The notes beneath the pieces are model-generated. The model was given only the letters and a program-made list of their open reading frames with translations. It searched no databases and was not told the origin of the DNA. The translations under genes and the position numbers were made by a program. A stretch of DNA of 64,000 nt. Source: Streptomyces narbonensis. Lineage in GTDB: Bacteria > Actinomycetota > Actinomycetes > Streptomycetales > Streptomycetaceae. Where the stretch lies: positions 186,001 to 250,000 of the forward strand of contig NZ_BMSF01000008.1 of the NCBI RefSeq assembly GCF_014649015.1, written 5' to 3'. How positions within the stretch are numbered: position 1 is the stretch's first letter; each line of letters starts with the position of its first letter. This document shows positions 44,974-54,500 of the stretch, in pieces.

Positions 44974-45903
44974 TTGTCCGAGCAGTCAGCACAGCCGGAG
45001 TACCGGATCGAGGACCTCGCGCATCACAGCGGCGCCACGGTCCGGACCATCCGTGCCTACCAGGACCGAGGACTGCTGCCGCGCCCCGAGCGGCGCGGCA
45101 GGTCGAACGTGTACGGGGACGCGCACCTCGCCCGGCTGCGCCAGATCGCCGATCTCCTCGATCGCGGCTACACCCTGGCCTCGATCAAGGAGCTGCTGGA
45201 GGCCTGGGACACCGGCCGGGGCCTCGGCGGCGTGCTCGGCCTGGTCGCAGAGGTCCACGGGCCGTGGACGGACGAGGAGGCCGCCCGGATCTCCCGCGCG
45301 GAGCTGGACGCCCGCTTCGGTGGCACCCCGGACGAGGACGCCATCCGGGAGGCCGTCGAGCTCGGCGTACTGGAGCGACTGCCGGACCGGGAGGCCGAGG
45401 AGTACCTCGTACCGAGTCCACAAGAGCTGGCCGTGGCCGTCGAGTTGTACGCGGCCGGGGTGCCGCTTCCGGCAATCACCGGTCACCTGCGGGAACTTCG
45501 CGACCAGGTCGAGCACATCGCCTCCCGCTTCCTGGAGTTCACGACCGAGCACGTCTTCGCCCGCTATCTGGAGCACCGGCCGCCGACGGACGCGGACGCG
45601 GCCGAGGCGGCGACGATGGTGCGGCGGCTTCGGCCGCTCGCCCAGCAGACGGTCGACGCCGAACTGGCTCGGGCGATGCGCCTGTTGGCGACCCGGCACC
45701 TTCAGCTCCACCTGTCACCCGAGGACCCGCCCACGAAGGAGGAAGAGCCCCGCTCGGTGACGCTTCCGGCCGACACGATCCGTGCCGTACAGAGCCTCGT
45801 TGGCGTCGACGCCGTCGCCGCCTTCGTCACTGCCGCGACAGAACGGGAGGTAGGGAAAAGGACATTGGACTCCCTTGCCTCAAATGACCCAAAAAGGGGC
45901 TAA
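44974..45903 (+). CDS. MerR family transcriptional regulator
   Basis: A 309-aa regulator. N-terminal winged helix (YRIEDLAHHSGATVRTIRAYQDRGLLPRPERRGRSNVYGDAHLARLRQIADLLDRGYTLASIKELLEAW, ~8-80) and a long alpha-helical effector domain without the Cys pattern of metal sensors, hence probably an organic-ligand or interaction domain. The TTG at 44974 (reading MSEQSAQPEYRIEDLA) is chosen because GGTGGGAG lies 5-6 nt upstream; TTG starts are rare and may lower expression. It follows the hydrolase-SDR gene by 155 bp on the same strand and could control that unit. DnaA boxes lie just after it. Confidence 0.88.
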   Translation: MSEQSAQPEYRIEDLAHHSGATVRTIRAYQDRGLLPRPERRGRSNVYGDAHLARLRQIADLLDRGYTLASIKELLEAWDTGRGLGGVLGLVAEVHGPWTDEEAARISRAELDARFGGTPDEDAIREAVELGVLERLPDREAEEYLVPSPQELAVAVELYAAGVPLPAITGHLRELRDQVEHIASRFLEFTTEHVFARYLEHRPPTDADAAEAATMVRRLRPLAQQTVDAELARAMRLLATRHLQLHLSPEDPPTKEEEPRSVTLPADTIRAVQSLVGVDAVAAFVTAATEREVGKRTLDSLASNDPKRG

Positions 45904-45934
45904 GTCCACCAATTAATCAGAAATAATTGAGGTG

Positions 45935-45988
45935 TTGTCCACAGAATCGCCAACTAGCCTGTGGATAAACAGCTTTGCTTGTGGATCA
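45935..45988. promoter_or_regulatory. Three DnaA boxes within 54 bp
   Basis: TTGTCCACA 45935-45943 (perfect), TTATCCACA on the minus strand 45960-45968 (perfect) and TGATCCACA on the minus strand 45980-45988 (one mismatch), in the AT-rich spacer upstream of kptA. Confidence 0.7.
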
Positions 45989-46018
45989 AACATGCCCGCC
46001 TGAATTCATCGGAGAACA

Positions 46019-46561
46019 ATGGACGAACGACGCACGGTGAAGGTGTCGAAGTACCTCTCCAAGCATCTGCGCCACCAGCCCGAACGCATCGGTCTCGTCC
46101 TCGACGCGCAGGGCTGGACCGAGATCGACACGCTCCTGGGGGCGACGGCCGCGCACGGCTTCCCGATCACCCGCGAGGAGCTCGACCACGTCGTCGCGAC
46201 AAACGACAAGAAGCGCTTCGCGATCGAGGGGACCCGCATCCGCGCGAGCCAGGGCCACACCGTCGAGGTCGACCTGGACCTGCCGGTCGCCGAGCCACCC
46301 GCGTACCTCTACCACGGTACGGTCGCGGACCGGCTTCCCGCGATCCGTGCGGAAGGGCTGCGCCCCATGGCCCGCCACCACGTGCACCTCTCACCCGACC
46401 GGGAGACCGCGACCCGGGTCGGCGCCCGTCGCGGCCGGCCGATCGTGCTCAGCGTCGACGCAGGCGCCATGCACCGCGCGGGACACGTCTTCCACGTCAG
46501 CGCCAACGGGGTCTGGCTGACCGACGCCGTGCCGCCGGAATTCCTCCGCCTGCCCTCCTGA
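46019..46561 (+). CDS. kptA: RNA 2'-phosphotransferase (Tpt1/KptA family)
   Basis: A 180-aa NAD+-dependent enzyme that removes an internal RNA 2'-phosphate, releasing ADP-ribose-1'',2''-cyclic phosphate; in eukaryotes it finishes tRNA splicing. Conserved features: N-terminal RNA-binding lobe VSKYLSKHLRHQPERIGLVLDAQGW, then the ADP-ribosyltransferase-like lobe YLYHGT, ARHHVHLSPD and GRPIVLSVDA. The key Arg/His/Arg/Arg residues appear intact. Bacteria lack the known tRNA substrate, so the biological target is open (RNA 2'-phosphate ends, ADP-ribose capping or 2'-phospho-ADP-ribose are discussed in the literature). GGAG lies 4-5 nt before ATG 46019. Confidence 0.95.
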   Translation: MDERRTVKVSKYLSKHLRHQPERIGLVLDAQGWTEIDTLLGATAAHGFPITREELDHVVATNDKKRFAIEGTRIRASQGHTVEVDLDLPVAEPPAYLYHGTVADRLPAIRAEGLRPMARHHVHLSPDRETATRVGARRGRPIVLSVDAGAMHRAGHVFHVSANGVWLTDAVPPEFLRLPS

Positions 46562-46599
46562 CGCCCCGGCCACCCGACGGCTCAGGCATGATCGTCTCC

Positions 46600-47052
46600 A
46601 TGGCACACCCGCACCTGCCCACGACCGAATCGGCCGTCACCGCGATCCGCGAGATCGCCCAGGAGTTCCACCTGGAGATGACGGTGACCGACGACATCGG
46701 AGCGGACCAGACCTCCCGGCGCACCTCCTCCGGCGCCTTCGCGGTCCTCGACCCGGACGGGTCCCTGCCTCACGAGGCCTATGTCGAACTGGGCGGCTCG
46801 CCCTCGCTCACCGTCCAGATCTTCCCCGAGGACGACGCACGGATCACCGTCGAGAACATCGAGTTCGCCGATGTGCCCCGCGACGCGGTCCCCGCCTTCC
46901 TCCGCTCCGTCCTCGGCGGCCTCGCCCACGTGAAGGGCCGGTTCTTCCCGCCCGGCTGGTGGCTGGTCGTCCCGCTCCCCGGCGACACCACGCACAAGGA
47001 GCTCGTCCCGGGCAGCTCGCTCACCCCCTGGATGAACCGCAACGTCCGCTGA
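46600..47052 (+). CDS. YbjN-like (type III secretion chaperone fold) protein
   Basis: A ~150-aa protein of the YbjN/T3SS-chaperone-like fold common in actinobacteria: helix TESAVTAIREIAQEF, then alternating beta strands (AYVELGGSPSLTVQIFPEDDARITVENIEF, HVKGRFFPPGWWLVVPLPG). No catalytic motif. ATG 46600 is preferred over ATG 46588 because a CATGAT -10-like element ends 7 nt before it, the leaderless arrangement seen for neighbouring genes. It lies 38 bp after kptA with its own likely promoter. Function unknown; related proteins bind partner peptides or sense stress in other bacteria. Confidence 0.65.
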   Translation: MAHPHLPTTESAVTAIREIAQEFHLEMTVTDDIGADQTSRRTSSGAFAVLDPDGSLPHEAYVELGGSPSLTVQIFPEDDARITVENIEFADVPRDAVPAFLRSVLGGLAHVKGRFFPPGWWLVVPLPGDTTHKELVPGSSLTPWMNRNVR

Positions 47053-47069
47053 TCCTTCGCGGACCGCCG

Positions 47070-47081
47070 TAGGCTCGAACC
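47070..47081 (+). promoter_or_regulatory. Leaderless promoter -10 of the LLM oxidoreductase gene
   Basis: TAGGCT (47070-47075) followed by 6 nt and ATG 47082, without a ribosome site: the textbook arrangement of a leaderless Streptomyces transcript. Confidence 0.65.
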
Positions 47082-47984
47082 ATGAGCCTGCGTCTGAGCA
47101 CCGTGATCCTGCCCCGCGACCGTTGGCACGAGGGAGGCCGCGAGAAGTGGCGGCGTGCCGAGGAGCTGGGCTTCCACACGGCGTACACCTACGACCACCT
47201 CTCGTGGCGCACCTTCCGCGACGGCCCGTGGTTCGGTGCGCTGCCCACCCTCACCGCCGCCGCCACGGCGACCGAGCGGCTCCGCCTGGGCACCCTCGTC
47301 ACCTCCCCGAACTTCCGCCACCCCGTGACCCTCGCCAAGGAGCTGATGTCGCTCGACGACGTCTCCGGGGGCCGGATCACGCTCGGCATCGGCGCCGGCG
47401 GCAACGGCTTCGACGCCACCGCCCTCGGGCAGGAGGCGTGGACGCCGAAGGAGCGGGCCGACCGGTTCGGCGAGTTCGTGCCGCTGCTCGACCGCCTCCT
47501 CACCGAGGACGCGCTGACGGAGCGGGGCACGTTCTACTCGGCGGAGGAGGTCCGGAACATTCCCGGCTGCGTCCAGCGCCCGCGGCTGCCGTTCGCGGTC
47601 GCGGCGACAGGTCCGCGGGGGCTGCGCCTTGCCGCCCGCCACGGGCAGGCGTGGGTGACCACGGGTGACCCGAAGATCTTCGAGACGGGCACCCCGGAGC
47701 AGTCGGTGGAGGCGCTGCGCGGCCAGATCGAGAAGCTCGGCAAGGCCTGCGCCGACACCGGCCGGAACGTGTCCGAGCTCGACAAGATCCTGCTGACCGG
47801 CTTCACGCCGGACCGCGGTCGTCCGCTCCAGTCGCTGGACGCCTTCGTCGACTTCGCCGGCACCCACCGGGACCTCGGCTTCACCGAGATCGTGATCCAC
47901 TGGCCGATCGCGGACTCCGACTTCGCCGCCGACCAGGCCGTCTTCGAGAAGATCGCCACCGAGGCCCTCGCCCAGCTGGGCTGA
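47082..47984 (+). CDS. LLM class flavin/F420-dependent oxidoreductase
   Basis: A 300-aa luciferase-like TIM-barrel protein: RRAEELGFHTAYTYDHLSWRTF, LTAAATATERLRLGTLVTSPNFRHPVTLAKELMSLDDVSGGRITLGIGAGG, and VAATGPRGLRLAARHGQAWVTTG. The Asp-His pair in YDHLS and the GIGAGG motif are typical of F420- or FMN-using members. Actinobacterial genomes hold dozens with mostly unknown substrates; F420 use is likely for this group but cannot be settled here. It is transcribed from its own leaderless promoter, 30 bp after the YbjN-like gene, and converges on a DUF6083 gene. Confidence 0.9.
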   Translation: MSLRLSTVILPRDRWHEGGREKWRRAEELGFHTAYTYDHLSWRTFRDGPWFGALPTLTAAATATERLRLGTLVTSPNFRHPVTLAKELMSLDDVSGGRITLGIGAGGNGFDATALGQEAWTPKERADRFGEFVPLLDRLLTEDALTERGTFYSAEEVRNIPGCVQRPRLPFAVAATGPRGLRLAARHGQAWVTTGDPKIFETGTPEQSVEALRGQIEKLGKACADTGRNVSELDKILLTGFTPDRGRPLQSLDAFVDFAGTHRDLGFTEIVIHWPIADSDFAADQAVFEKIATEALAQLG

Positions 47985-48023
47985 GCCACCCGCCACCGCC
48001 GCGGCCCGCCGATGCCCCCGGGG

Positions 48024-48527
48024 TCACGTCGCACGCCGGGCGTGCCCGCGCCGCAGGGCCAGCAGGACCGGTGCCCCGGTCGGCGCGGGCCGCCCGGGGC
48101 AGACGTCGAAGTGGCTGACCCGGCAGGTGTCGGACGGTACGGCGGGACCGAGGTTGACCGCCGTACCGTCGCCCGCGACGCGCCAGCGGCTGCCCGCCGG
48201 AACCACACGGGTCGGCAGCTCCCCCGGCTCGATCATGACCCAGCGCCCCCGCACCGTGCGGTGCCAGTCGGCGTCCGCCCCGCACGCACCGCAGGTCGCG
48301 GGCGACGGGCTCCGCGCGTCCGGCACGGCCCTCCCGGTGCGGGCCGCGCGCGTCACGGCCTCGGTCATCCCCGCCAGGACATCGCCGACCAAAACCGGAT
48401 CACGCGCCGGGTGATCCGCTCCGGCCTGCTCACAGCTCCCGCAGAGCGCCATCCCGAGACTCGGAATCCAGATGCCGTACGGCGCACCGCAGGCCTCGCA
48501 CTCCTCGCAACGCCGGCCCGAGACCAT
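48024..48527 (-). CDS. DUF6083-type zinc-finger protein
   Basis: A 167-aa Cys-rich protein of unknown function. An N-terminal zinc-ribbon (CEECEACGAPYGIW ... ALCGSCEQAG, two CxxC pairs) and a second one in the middle (ATCGACGADADWH) precede a conserved segment WRVAGDGTAVNLGPAVPSDTCRVSHFDVCPG, which I recognise as the DUF6083 signature seen widely in Streptomyces. The basic C-terminus (LLALRRGHARRAT) could contact nucleic acid. ATG 48527 follows an AGGGGG stretch. It may be a regulator or nucleic-acid-binding protein, but there is no evidence beyond the fingers. Confidence 0.75.
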   Translation of the reverse strand: MVSGRRCEECEACGAPYGIWIPSLGMALCGSCEQAGADHPARDPVLVGDVLAGMTEAVTRAARTGRAVPDARSPSPATCGACGADADWHRTVRGRWVMIEPGELPTRVVPAGSRWRVAGDGTAVNLGPAVPSDTCRVSHFDVCPGRPAPTGAPVLLALRRGHARRAT

Positions 48528-48704
48528 GCCCCACCCCCTGGAGATGCCGTCAGCTCATCTGGGGTCTTCCCCGCCGCGTCAAGAACCGAACGAGCGTTTT
48601 ACGGCCAGATCAGGACGCTCCGGGACGGGTCGGGGCGCCGAATTCGCGTACTCATATGTGCACCTCCTCGCACGCCCGTGCGTCCGGTGCGGAACAATGG
48701 TGCG

Positions 48705-49589
48705 GTGACCTCTCCCCGCTCTCCGCGTCCCTCCGCTCCGGTGACTCCGGCGACCCGGCTGATCGCCACCGACCTCGACGGCACGCTTCTGCGCGACGAC
48801 AAATCCGTCTCCGAGCGCACGATCGCCGCGCTCGCCTCGGCGGAGCGGGCCGGTATCGAGGTCTTCTTCGTCACCGGCCGACCCGCTCGCTGGATGGACG
48901 TCGTCAGCGACCACGTCCACGGCCACGGCATGGCCATCTGTGCCAACGGTGCCGCCGTCGTCGACCTCCACGCGGGAGGCACCTTCCTGGAGGTCCGCCC
49001 GCTGGAGCGGCCGGTCGCCCTCGACGTCGTACGGGCCCTGCGCGCCGCCGCGCCCGGCACCTCCTTCGCGGTCGAGCTCACCACCGGCATCCACTACGAG
49101 CCGAAGTACCCGCCCTTCTTCCTCGACCCCGGCGCCACCGTCGCGACCGCCGAGAAGCTCCTCTTCGAGGAGGCGCCCGGCGCCGCCGCCCCGGTGCTCA
49201 AGCTGCTCGCGCAGCACCCGGAGCTCGACCCCGACGCGTTCCTGGCCCTGGCCAGGGAGGCCGCCGGCAACCTGGCCTCCTTCACCCGGTCCAGCCCCAC
49301 GGCTCTCCTGGAGGTCAGCGGCCTCGGCGTCTCCAAGGCCTCCACCCTGGCCCTCTGCTGCGCCGAGCGCGGCATCGCGGCCGAGGAGGTCGCCGCCTTC
49401 GGCGACATGCCCAACGACATCGAGATGCTCAGCTGGGCCGGCCGGTCGTACGCGATGGGAAACGCCCACCCCGACGTGATCGCGGCCGCCTCCGGCAGCA
49501 CGGTCGGCAACAACGACGACGGGGTGGCGGTCGTCATCGAGCGACTCGTGGCGGAGGCGCTGGAGGCTCGGCGGGACACCACCCCGTAG
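48705..49589 (+). CDS. Cof-type HAD-IIB phosphatase (second copy)
   Basis: A 294-aa HAD hydrolase with motif I DLDGTLL, motif II FVTGRPARW, Lys in LGVSKASTL, and motif IV FGDMPNDIEML. It is ~25 residues longer than the paralogue at 32953, mainly by an N-terminal Pro/Ser extension. The GTG start lies 6 nt after AACAAT (48693-48698), again a leaderless pattern. The substrate is unknown; sugar-phosphate or cofactor-phosphate hydrolysis is typical. Tandem 27-bp repeats begin right after its stop. Confidence 0.9.
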   Translation: MTSPRSPRPSAPVTPATRLIATDLDGTLLRDDKSVSERTIAALASAERAGIEVFFVTGRPARWMDVVSDHVHGHGMAICANGAAVVDLHAGGTFLEVRPLERPVALDVVRALRAAAPGTSFAVELTTGIHYEPKYPPFFLDPGATVATAEKLLFEEAPGAAAPVLKLLAQHPELDPDAFLALAREAAGNLASFTRSSPTALLEVSGLGVSKASTLALCCAERGIAAEEVAAFGDMPNDIEMLSWAGRSYAMGNAHPDVIAAASGSTVGNNDDGVAVVIERLVAEALEARRDTTP

Positions 49590-49608
49590 CCGGGTGCGCC
49601 ACCTCTTG

Positions 49609-49797
49609 CCGGGTACGTCCGCCGTTCCCGCGTAGCCGGGCACGGCCGGCGTTCACCCGTAACCGGGCACGGCCGCCGTTCACCCGTAACCGGGCACGGC
49701 CGGCGTTCCCTCTTTATCCGGGCACGGCCGCCGTCCCCCGTAGCCGAGTACGGCCAGCGTCGCCCCCCCGTAGCCCGGTACAGCCGCCGTCGCCCCG
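49609..49797. repeat. 27-bp tandem repeats, ~7 copies, between convergent genes
   Basis: Units start near 49609, 49636, 49663, 49690, 49718, 49745 and 49772; the core is CCGGGCACGGCCGCCGTTCA, degenerating toward the right end. The array fills the whole space between the HAD stop and the histidine-kinase stop (49801). Periods of 27 bp would keep a reading frame open, but no gene is present. Confidence 0.92.
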
Positions 49798-49800
49798 TGC

Positions 49801-51510
49801 CTACAGCGGGGCCTCCCACACCACCGTCGTGCCGCCGCCGTCCTCCCCGAGGCCCGGCCCGCACCAGCTCGCGCCGCCCAGCGACTCGGCCCGCCGCGCC
49901 AGATTGCGCAGACCGCTGCGCCGCCCGCCCGCCGGGATGCCGACGCCGTCGTCCGCGACCGAGAGCCGCACACCGGCCGAGCCGTCGGGCAGCGTGACCG
50001 TGGCGTCGAGGACGACCTCGATCCGGGTCGCCTCCGCGTGCCGGAAGGCGTTCGAGAGGGCCTCGCGCAGGGCGGCGATGAGGTTCTTGCCGGTGAGGTC
50101 GCCGACCGCCGAGTCGATCACGCCGAGGAAGCGGTGCGCGGGCTTGAAACCGAGCGGCACGGCCGCCATGTTGATCTCCCGCAGGACACGGGTGCGCAGC
50201 CCCGACGGAGCCTCGGCGGGTCCCTGCTGGAGCGCGAAGATCGCCGTACGGATCTCCTGGATGGTCACGTCCAGCTCGTCCACGGCCTTGCCCACGCCCT
50301 CGCGCACGGCCGGCACGATCGACTTCCGCTGGGCGCTCTCCAGCATCATGCCGGTGGCGAAGAGCCGCTGGATGACCAGGTCGTGCAGGTCGCGGGCGAT
50401 CCGGTCCCGGTCCTCGTAGACGGCGAGCCGCTCCCGGTCCCGCTGCGCGTCCGCCATCATCAGCGCGAGCGCCGCCTGCGAGGCGAACTGCGTGGCGAGC
50501 GTCCGCTCCGTCTCCGAGAACGGGCGCGCGCCCCGCACCCGGGGCGTGGCGAGCGCGCCGAGGACCCGCCCGCCGCTCTGCAGCGGCAGCATCATGCTCG
50601 GGCCGTACGCGGAGGTCAGCCGGCTGATCATGCGCGGGTCCGTCGAGGCGTCCGCCACGAAGACCGCCTCGCCCTTCAGGAGCTGCTCGACCACGGCGCT
50701 CTCCGGCGGGATCACGACGCCCAGCGACTTGGTGGCGCGGGGCGAGGACACGGCGACGATCTCCAGGCCCCCCTCCTCGGCGGGCAGCAGCACGATGCCC
50801 GCGTCCGCGTCGGCGAGCCGGCGCGCCTGCTCGGCGACGACCGTGAGCGCGTCGTCCGCGTCGCCGCCGGAGAGCAGCGCCGTGGTGACGGCGACCGAGC
50901 CGTCGATCCACCGTTCGCGCTGCCGGGCGGCCTCGTAGAGGCGGGCGTTGCCGATGGCGATCCCCGCCTCCGTGGCGAGCACCCTGACCATGTGGACGTC
51001 GTAGTCGTTGAACTCGCCGCCGTGCTTCTCGGCGAGGTAGAGATTGCCGAAGATCTCGCCCTGGACCCGGATGGGAACGCCGAGAAAGGTCCGCATCGGC
51101 GGATGCCCCGGCGGAAAGCCGGCCGCGCGGGGATCGGTGGACAGGTCGGCGAGCCGGATCGTCTGCGGGTCGCGGATGAGCGCGCCGAGGAGCCCGGCGT
51201 GGCCGTCGGGGAGACGCCCGATCCGGCGAGCGGTACCCGCGTCGACGCCGAAGGTGACGAAGTCGGAGAGTCCCTCGCCCTCCTCGTCGACGACCCCGAT
51301 CGCGGCGTAGCGGGCGTCGGCGAGTTCGGCGGCCGTCTCGCAGATCCGGTCGAGGGTGGAGTGGAGTTCGAGCCCCGTACCGACCGAACGCATGGCCTCC
51401 AGGAGCTGCGGTACGCGGGCGGTGAGCTCCGTGGACAGCCCCTGGAGGCTGCGCGTGGCCTGAGTTGCGGCTTCCAGGGGGTCCGAGGGGTCGGACGCTG
51501 CGGCGGTCAT
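49801..51510 (-). CDS. DevS/DosS-like GAF-GAF sensor histidine kinase
   Basis: A 569-aa kinase: GAF-A (~45-190), GAF-B (~205-355), then DHp (HisKA_3: DRDRIARDLHDLVIQRLFATGMML with the phospho-His) and HATPase_c (LREALSNAFRHAEAT, VADDGVGIP, GLRNLARRAESLGG). GAF-A has GFPPGHPPMRTFLGVPI, in which His136 occupies the region of the heme-ligand His of mycobacterial DosS/DevS, an O2/NO/CO sensor. No response regulator is adjacent. It lies 61 bp downstream of cydCD on the same strand and may be co-transcribed with the bd-oxidase operon, which would link respiratory and gas sensing. Start ATG 51510 is the natural one. Confidence 0.88.
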   Translation of the reverse strand: MTAAASDPSDPLEAATQATRSLQGLSTELTARVPQLLEAMRSVGTGLELHSTLDRICETAAELADARYAAIGVVDEEGEGLSDFVTFGVDAGTARRIGRLPDGHAGLLGALIRDPQTIRLADLSTDPRAAGFPPGHPPMRTFLGVPIRVQGEIFGNLYLAEKHGGEFNDYDVHMVRVLATEAGIAIGNARLYEAARQRERWIDGSVAVTTALLSGGDADDALTVVAEQARRLADADAGIVLLPAEEGGLEIVAVSSPRATKSLGVVIPPESAVVEQLLKGEAVFVADASTDPRMISRLTSAYGPSMMLPLQSGGRVLGALATPRVRGARPFSETERTLATQFASQAALALMMADAQRDRERLAVYEDRDRIARDLHDLVIQRLFATGMMLESAQRKSIVPAVREGVGKAVDELDVTIQEIRTAIFALQQGPAEAPSGLRTRVLREINMAAVPLGFKPAHRFLGVIDSAVGDLTGKNLIAALREALSNAFRHAEATRIEVVLDATVTLPDGSAGVRLSVADDGVGIPAGGRRSGLRNLARRAESLGGASWCGPGLGEDGGGTTVVWEAPL

Positions 51511-51571
51511 GGGCCTGAGCCTAGTTAGTCCGATTTGGCGAGAAAAGTCGGCTGGTCGGCCCCTGCCCTTC

Positions 51572-54500
51572 TCATGCCCCGGACACAGCCCGGTCCGTCC
51601 CAGCCCCGGACACAGCCCGGTCCGTCCCAGCCCCGACGACGAGCAGATCGGTCTCGCGTTCCTGCTCCAGCATCCGGCGCAGCGGGCCCTCCGCCTCCGC
51701 GAGCTCGGCGTACGGACCGCGCTGCACGGTCCGGCCCTCGGCCAGGACCACCACCTCGTCGACGGCGTCGAGCCCTTGCAGCCGGTGGGTGATGAGGACG
51801 GTGGTGCGGCCCTCGGTTGCCCGCAGCAGGTCGTCGGTGAGCGCGTCGGCGGTGGCCAGGTCGAGGTGTTCGGCCGGTTCGTCGAGGACGAGGACGGGGA
51901 AGTCGGCGAGCAGGGCGCGGGCGAGCGCGAGGCGTTGCCGCTGGCCGCCCGAGAGCCGGGAACCGTGCTCGCCCACGAGGGTGTCGAGCCCGGCCGGGAG
52001 GCCGTCCACCCAGTCGAGGAGACGGGCCCGGCGCAGCGCGTCGCGCAGCTCCTCGTCGCTCGCCCCGACCTTCGCGAGCCGCAGGTTCTCGCGGACGGAG
52101 CTGTCGAAGATGTGGGCGTCCTGGGCGCAGAGGCCGACGAACCGCCGGACCGCGTCGCCGTCGAGCTCCCAGGCGGGCACGCCTCCGATCCGGTACATAC
52201 CGTTCTCCACGTCCAGGAAGCGCAGCAGCACCTGGGCCAGGGTGGTCTTGCCGGAACCGGAGGCGCCGACGACGGCCACCCGGCGCCCGGCCTCCAGGGT
52301 GAGACCGAAGTTGGCGAGGGCCGCCCGGTCCTGCCCGGCGTGCCGTGCGGAGAGCCCGGTCAGCACCAGGGGGAACGGATCCGCCGGGGGAGCCGCAGGG
52401 TCGGCCGGCTCGTGTACGGGCACGGGGGCGTCGAGCACCTCGAAGACCCGCTCGGCACTGTGCCGGACGCGCTGCCGGTACTGGACGGCGAGCGGCAGGC
52501 CGGTGACGGCCTCGAAGGCGGCGAGCGGCGTCAGGACGACCACGGCGAGGGCCACTCCGTCGAGCCGCCCGTCCCGTACGGCCTGGACACCGACGAGTGC
52601 GGCGGCCACGACCGTCAGGCCGCAGACCACCGCGGAGAGACCGGCGCCGAGCGCGGTGGCCGCGGCCTGGCGCGAGGCGATGGAGGTGAGGTGCCGGTCG
52701 GCGGTCCGGGTGCGCTCGACCCGTCCGGGCAGCGCGCCCGCGACCGTCAGCTCGGCACAGCCGCGGAGCAGGTCGGCCACCGCGGTCGCCAGGCCGCCGC
52801 GCGCGGGGGCGAGCCGGCGCTCGGCCCGGCGGGCGACGGCCCCGCCGACGGCCGGGACGGCGATGCCCGCGACGAGCAGGCCCACGGCGAGGACGGCCCC
52901 GGCCTCGGGCAGCATCCAGGCGGTGAACCCGGCGGACGCGACGCCCACGACGAGGGCGGCGCCCACCGGGAGCCACCAGCGCAGCCAGTAGTCCTGGAGC
53001 GCGTCGACGTCCTGGACGAGCCGGGAGAGCAGGTCTCCGCGCCGGGTGCGGCGCAGCCCCGCCGGGGCGATCCGCTCCAGGCGGCCGTAGACGGAGACCC
53101 GGAGCTCGGCGAGCATCCGGAGCACGGCGTCGTGCGAGACGAGCCGCTCGGCGTACCGGAAGACGGCCCGGCCGATGCCGAAGGCGCGCGTGGCCGTGAC
53201 GGCCATCATCAGATAGAGCACGGGCGGCTGTTCGGAGGCCCTGGAGATGAGCCAGCCGGACACGGCCATGAGCCCGACGGCGGAGCCGAGGGCCAGGCTC
53301 CCGAGCAGCAGGGCGAGCGCCATGCGGCCCTTGAGCTCTCCTGCCATGTCCCGGACCCGCCCGAGCACCGACCGCCCGGAACCCGCCCCGGCCGCCTCGC
53401 CCGAGACCCTGCCGGACGAAGCTCCCGAGTCCGCCACCGCTCCGGCCGAGCCGACCGCTCCGGCCGATCCCGAGTCGTACGCCTCCGACCCGCCGGACTC
53501 CGACTCGACAGAACCCGAAGACTCCTCGTCGGCCACGGCCACGGATGCGTTCCCGTCCACGGCGGCAGCCGAATCGGCCTCCTCCGCAGCCGGAACCAGG
53601 CTCACCACCCGGTCCGCGACCGCGAGCAGCGCCGGACGGTGGACCACCAGCAGGACTGTCCGGCCGGCCGCGAGGCGCCGGACCGCGTCCACGACCCCCG
53701 CCTCCGTCTCGCCGTCCAGCGCGGCCGTCGGCTCGTCGAGCAACAGCAGGGGCCGGTCGGCCAGGAACGCCCGCGCGAGCGCCAGACGTTGGCGCTGACC
53801 CGCCGAAAGACCGGCACCGTCCTCGCCGAGCTGGGTGCCGAGCCCCTCCGGAAGCCCCGCCACGAACCCGTCCGCCCCGGCGTCCCGCAAGGCTTCCCGT
53901 ACCGCCTCGTCCGAGGCGTCCGGGCGGGCCAGCCGTACGTTCTCGGCGATCGTCCCCGCGAAGAGGTACGGGCGCTGCGGCACCCAGGCGACCCGCGACC
54001 GCCACGCCTCCAGATCCAGCGATGCGAGCTCCTCGCCGCCGACCCGGACGGAGCCGCCCTCCTCCGGCGCCACGAAGCCGAGCACCACGTCGAGGAGCGT
54101 CGACTTCCCGACGCCGCTCGGCCCGACCAGCGCCACCGTCTCGCCGGGCTCGACCGTCAGCGTCGCCGCGTCGAGCGCCGGTTCGGCGCGCCCCGCGTGT
54201 CGCACGGTCACCCGGTCGAGCTCCAGCCGCACGGAGTCCGGAACCGCCCCCGTACCGCCGGCGCGTACCGGCTGCTCCAGGACCTCGAAGATCTCCTCCG
54301 CCGCCGCGAGCCCCTCGGCCGCCGCGTGGTACTGCGCGCCTACCTGGCGCAAGGGGAGATAGGCCTCGGGAGCCAGGATCAGGATGACGAGCCCGGTGTA
54401 CAGATCGAGCTCGCCGTGGACGAGCCGCATGCCGATGGTCACGGCGACGAGCGCGACCGACAGGGTCGCGAGGAGTTCCAGGGCGAAGGAGGAGAGGAAC

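Noticed and set aside
49609..49797. 27-bp repeats as a CRISPR array
   Set aside because: The units are contiguous with no unique spacers, they are imperfect, and no cas genes are near. The same applies to the 38-bp repeats at 63.5 kb and the 22-bp repeats at 18.6 kb.
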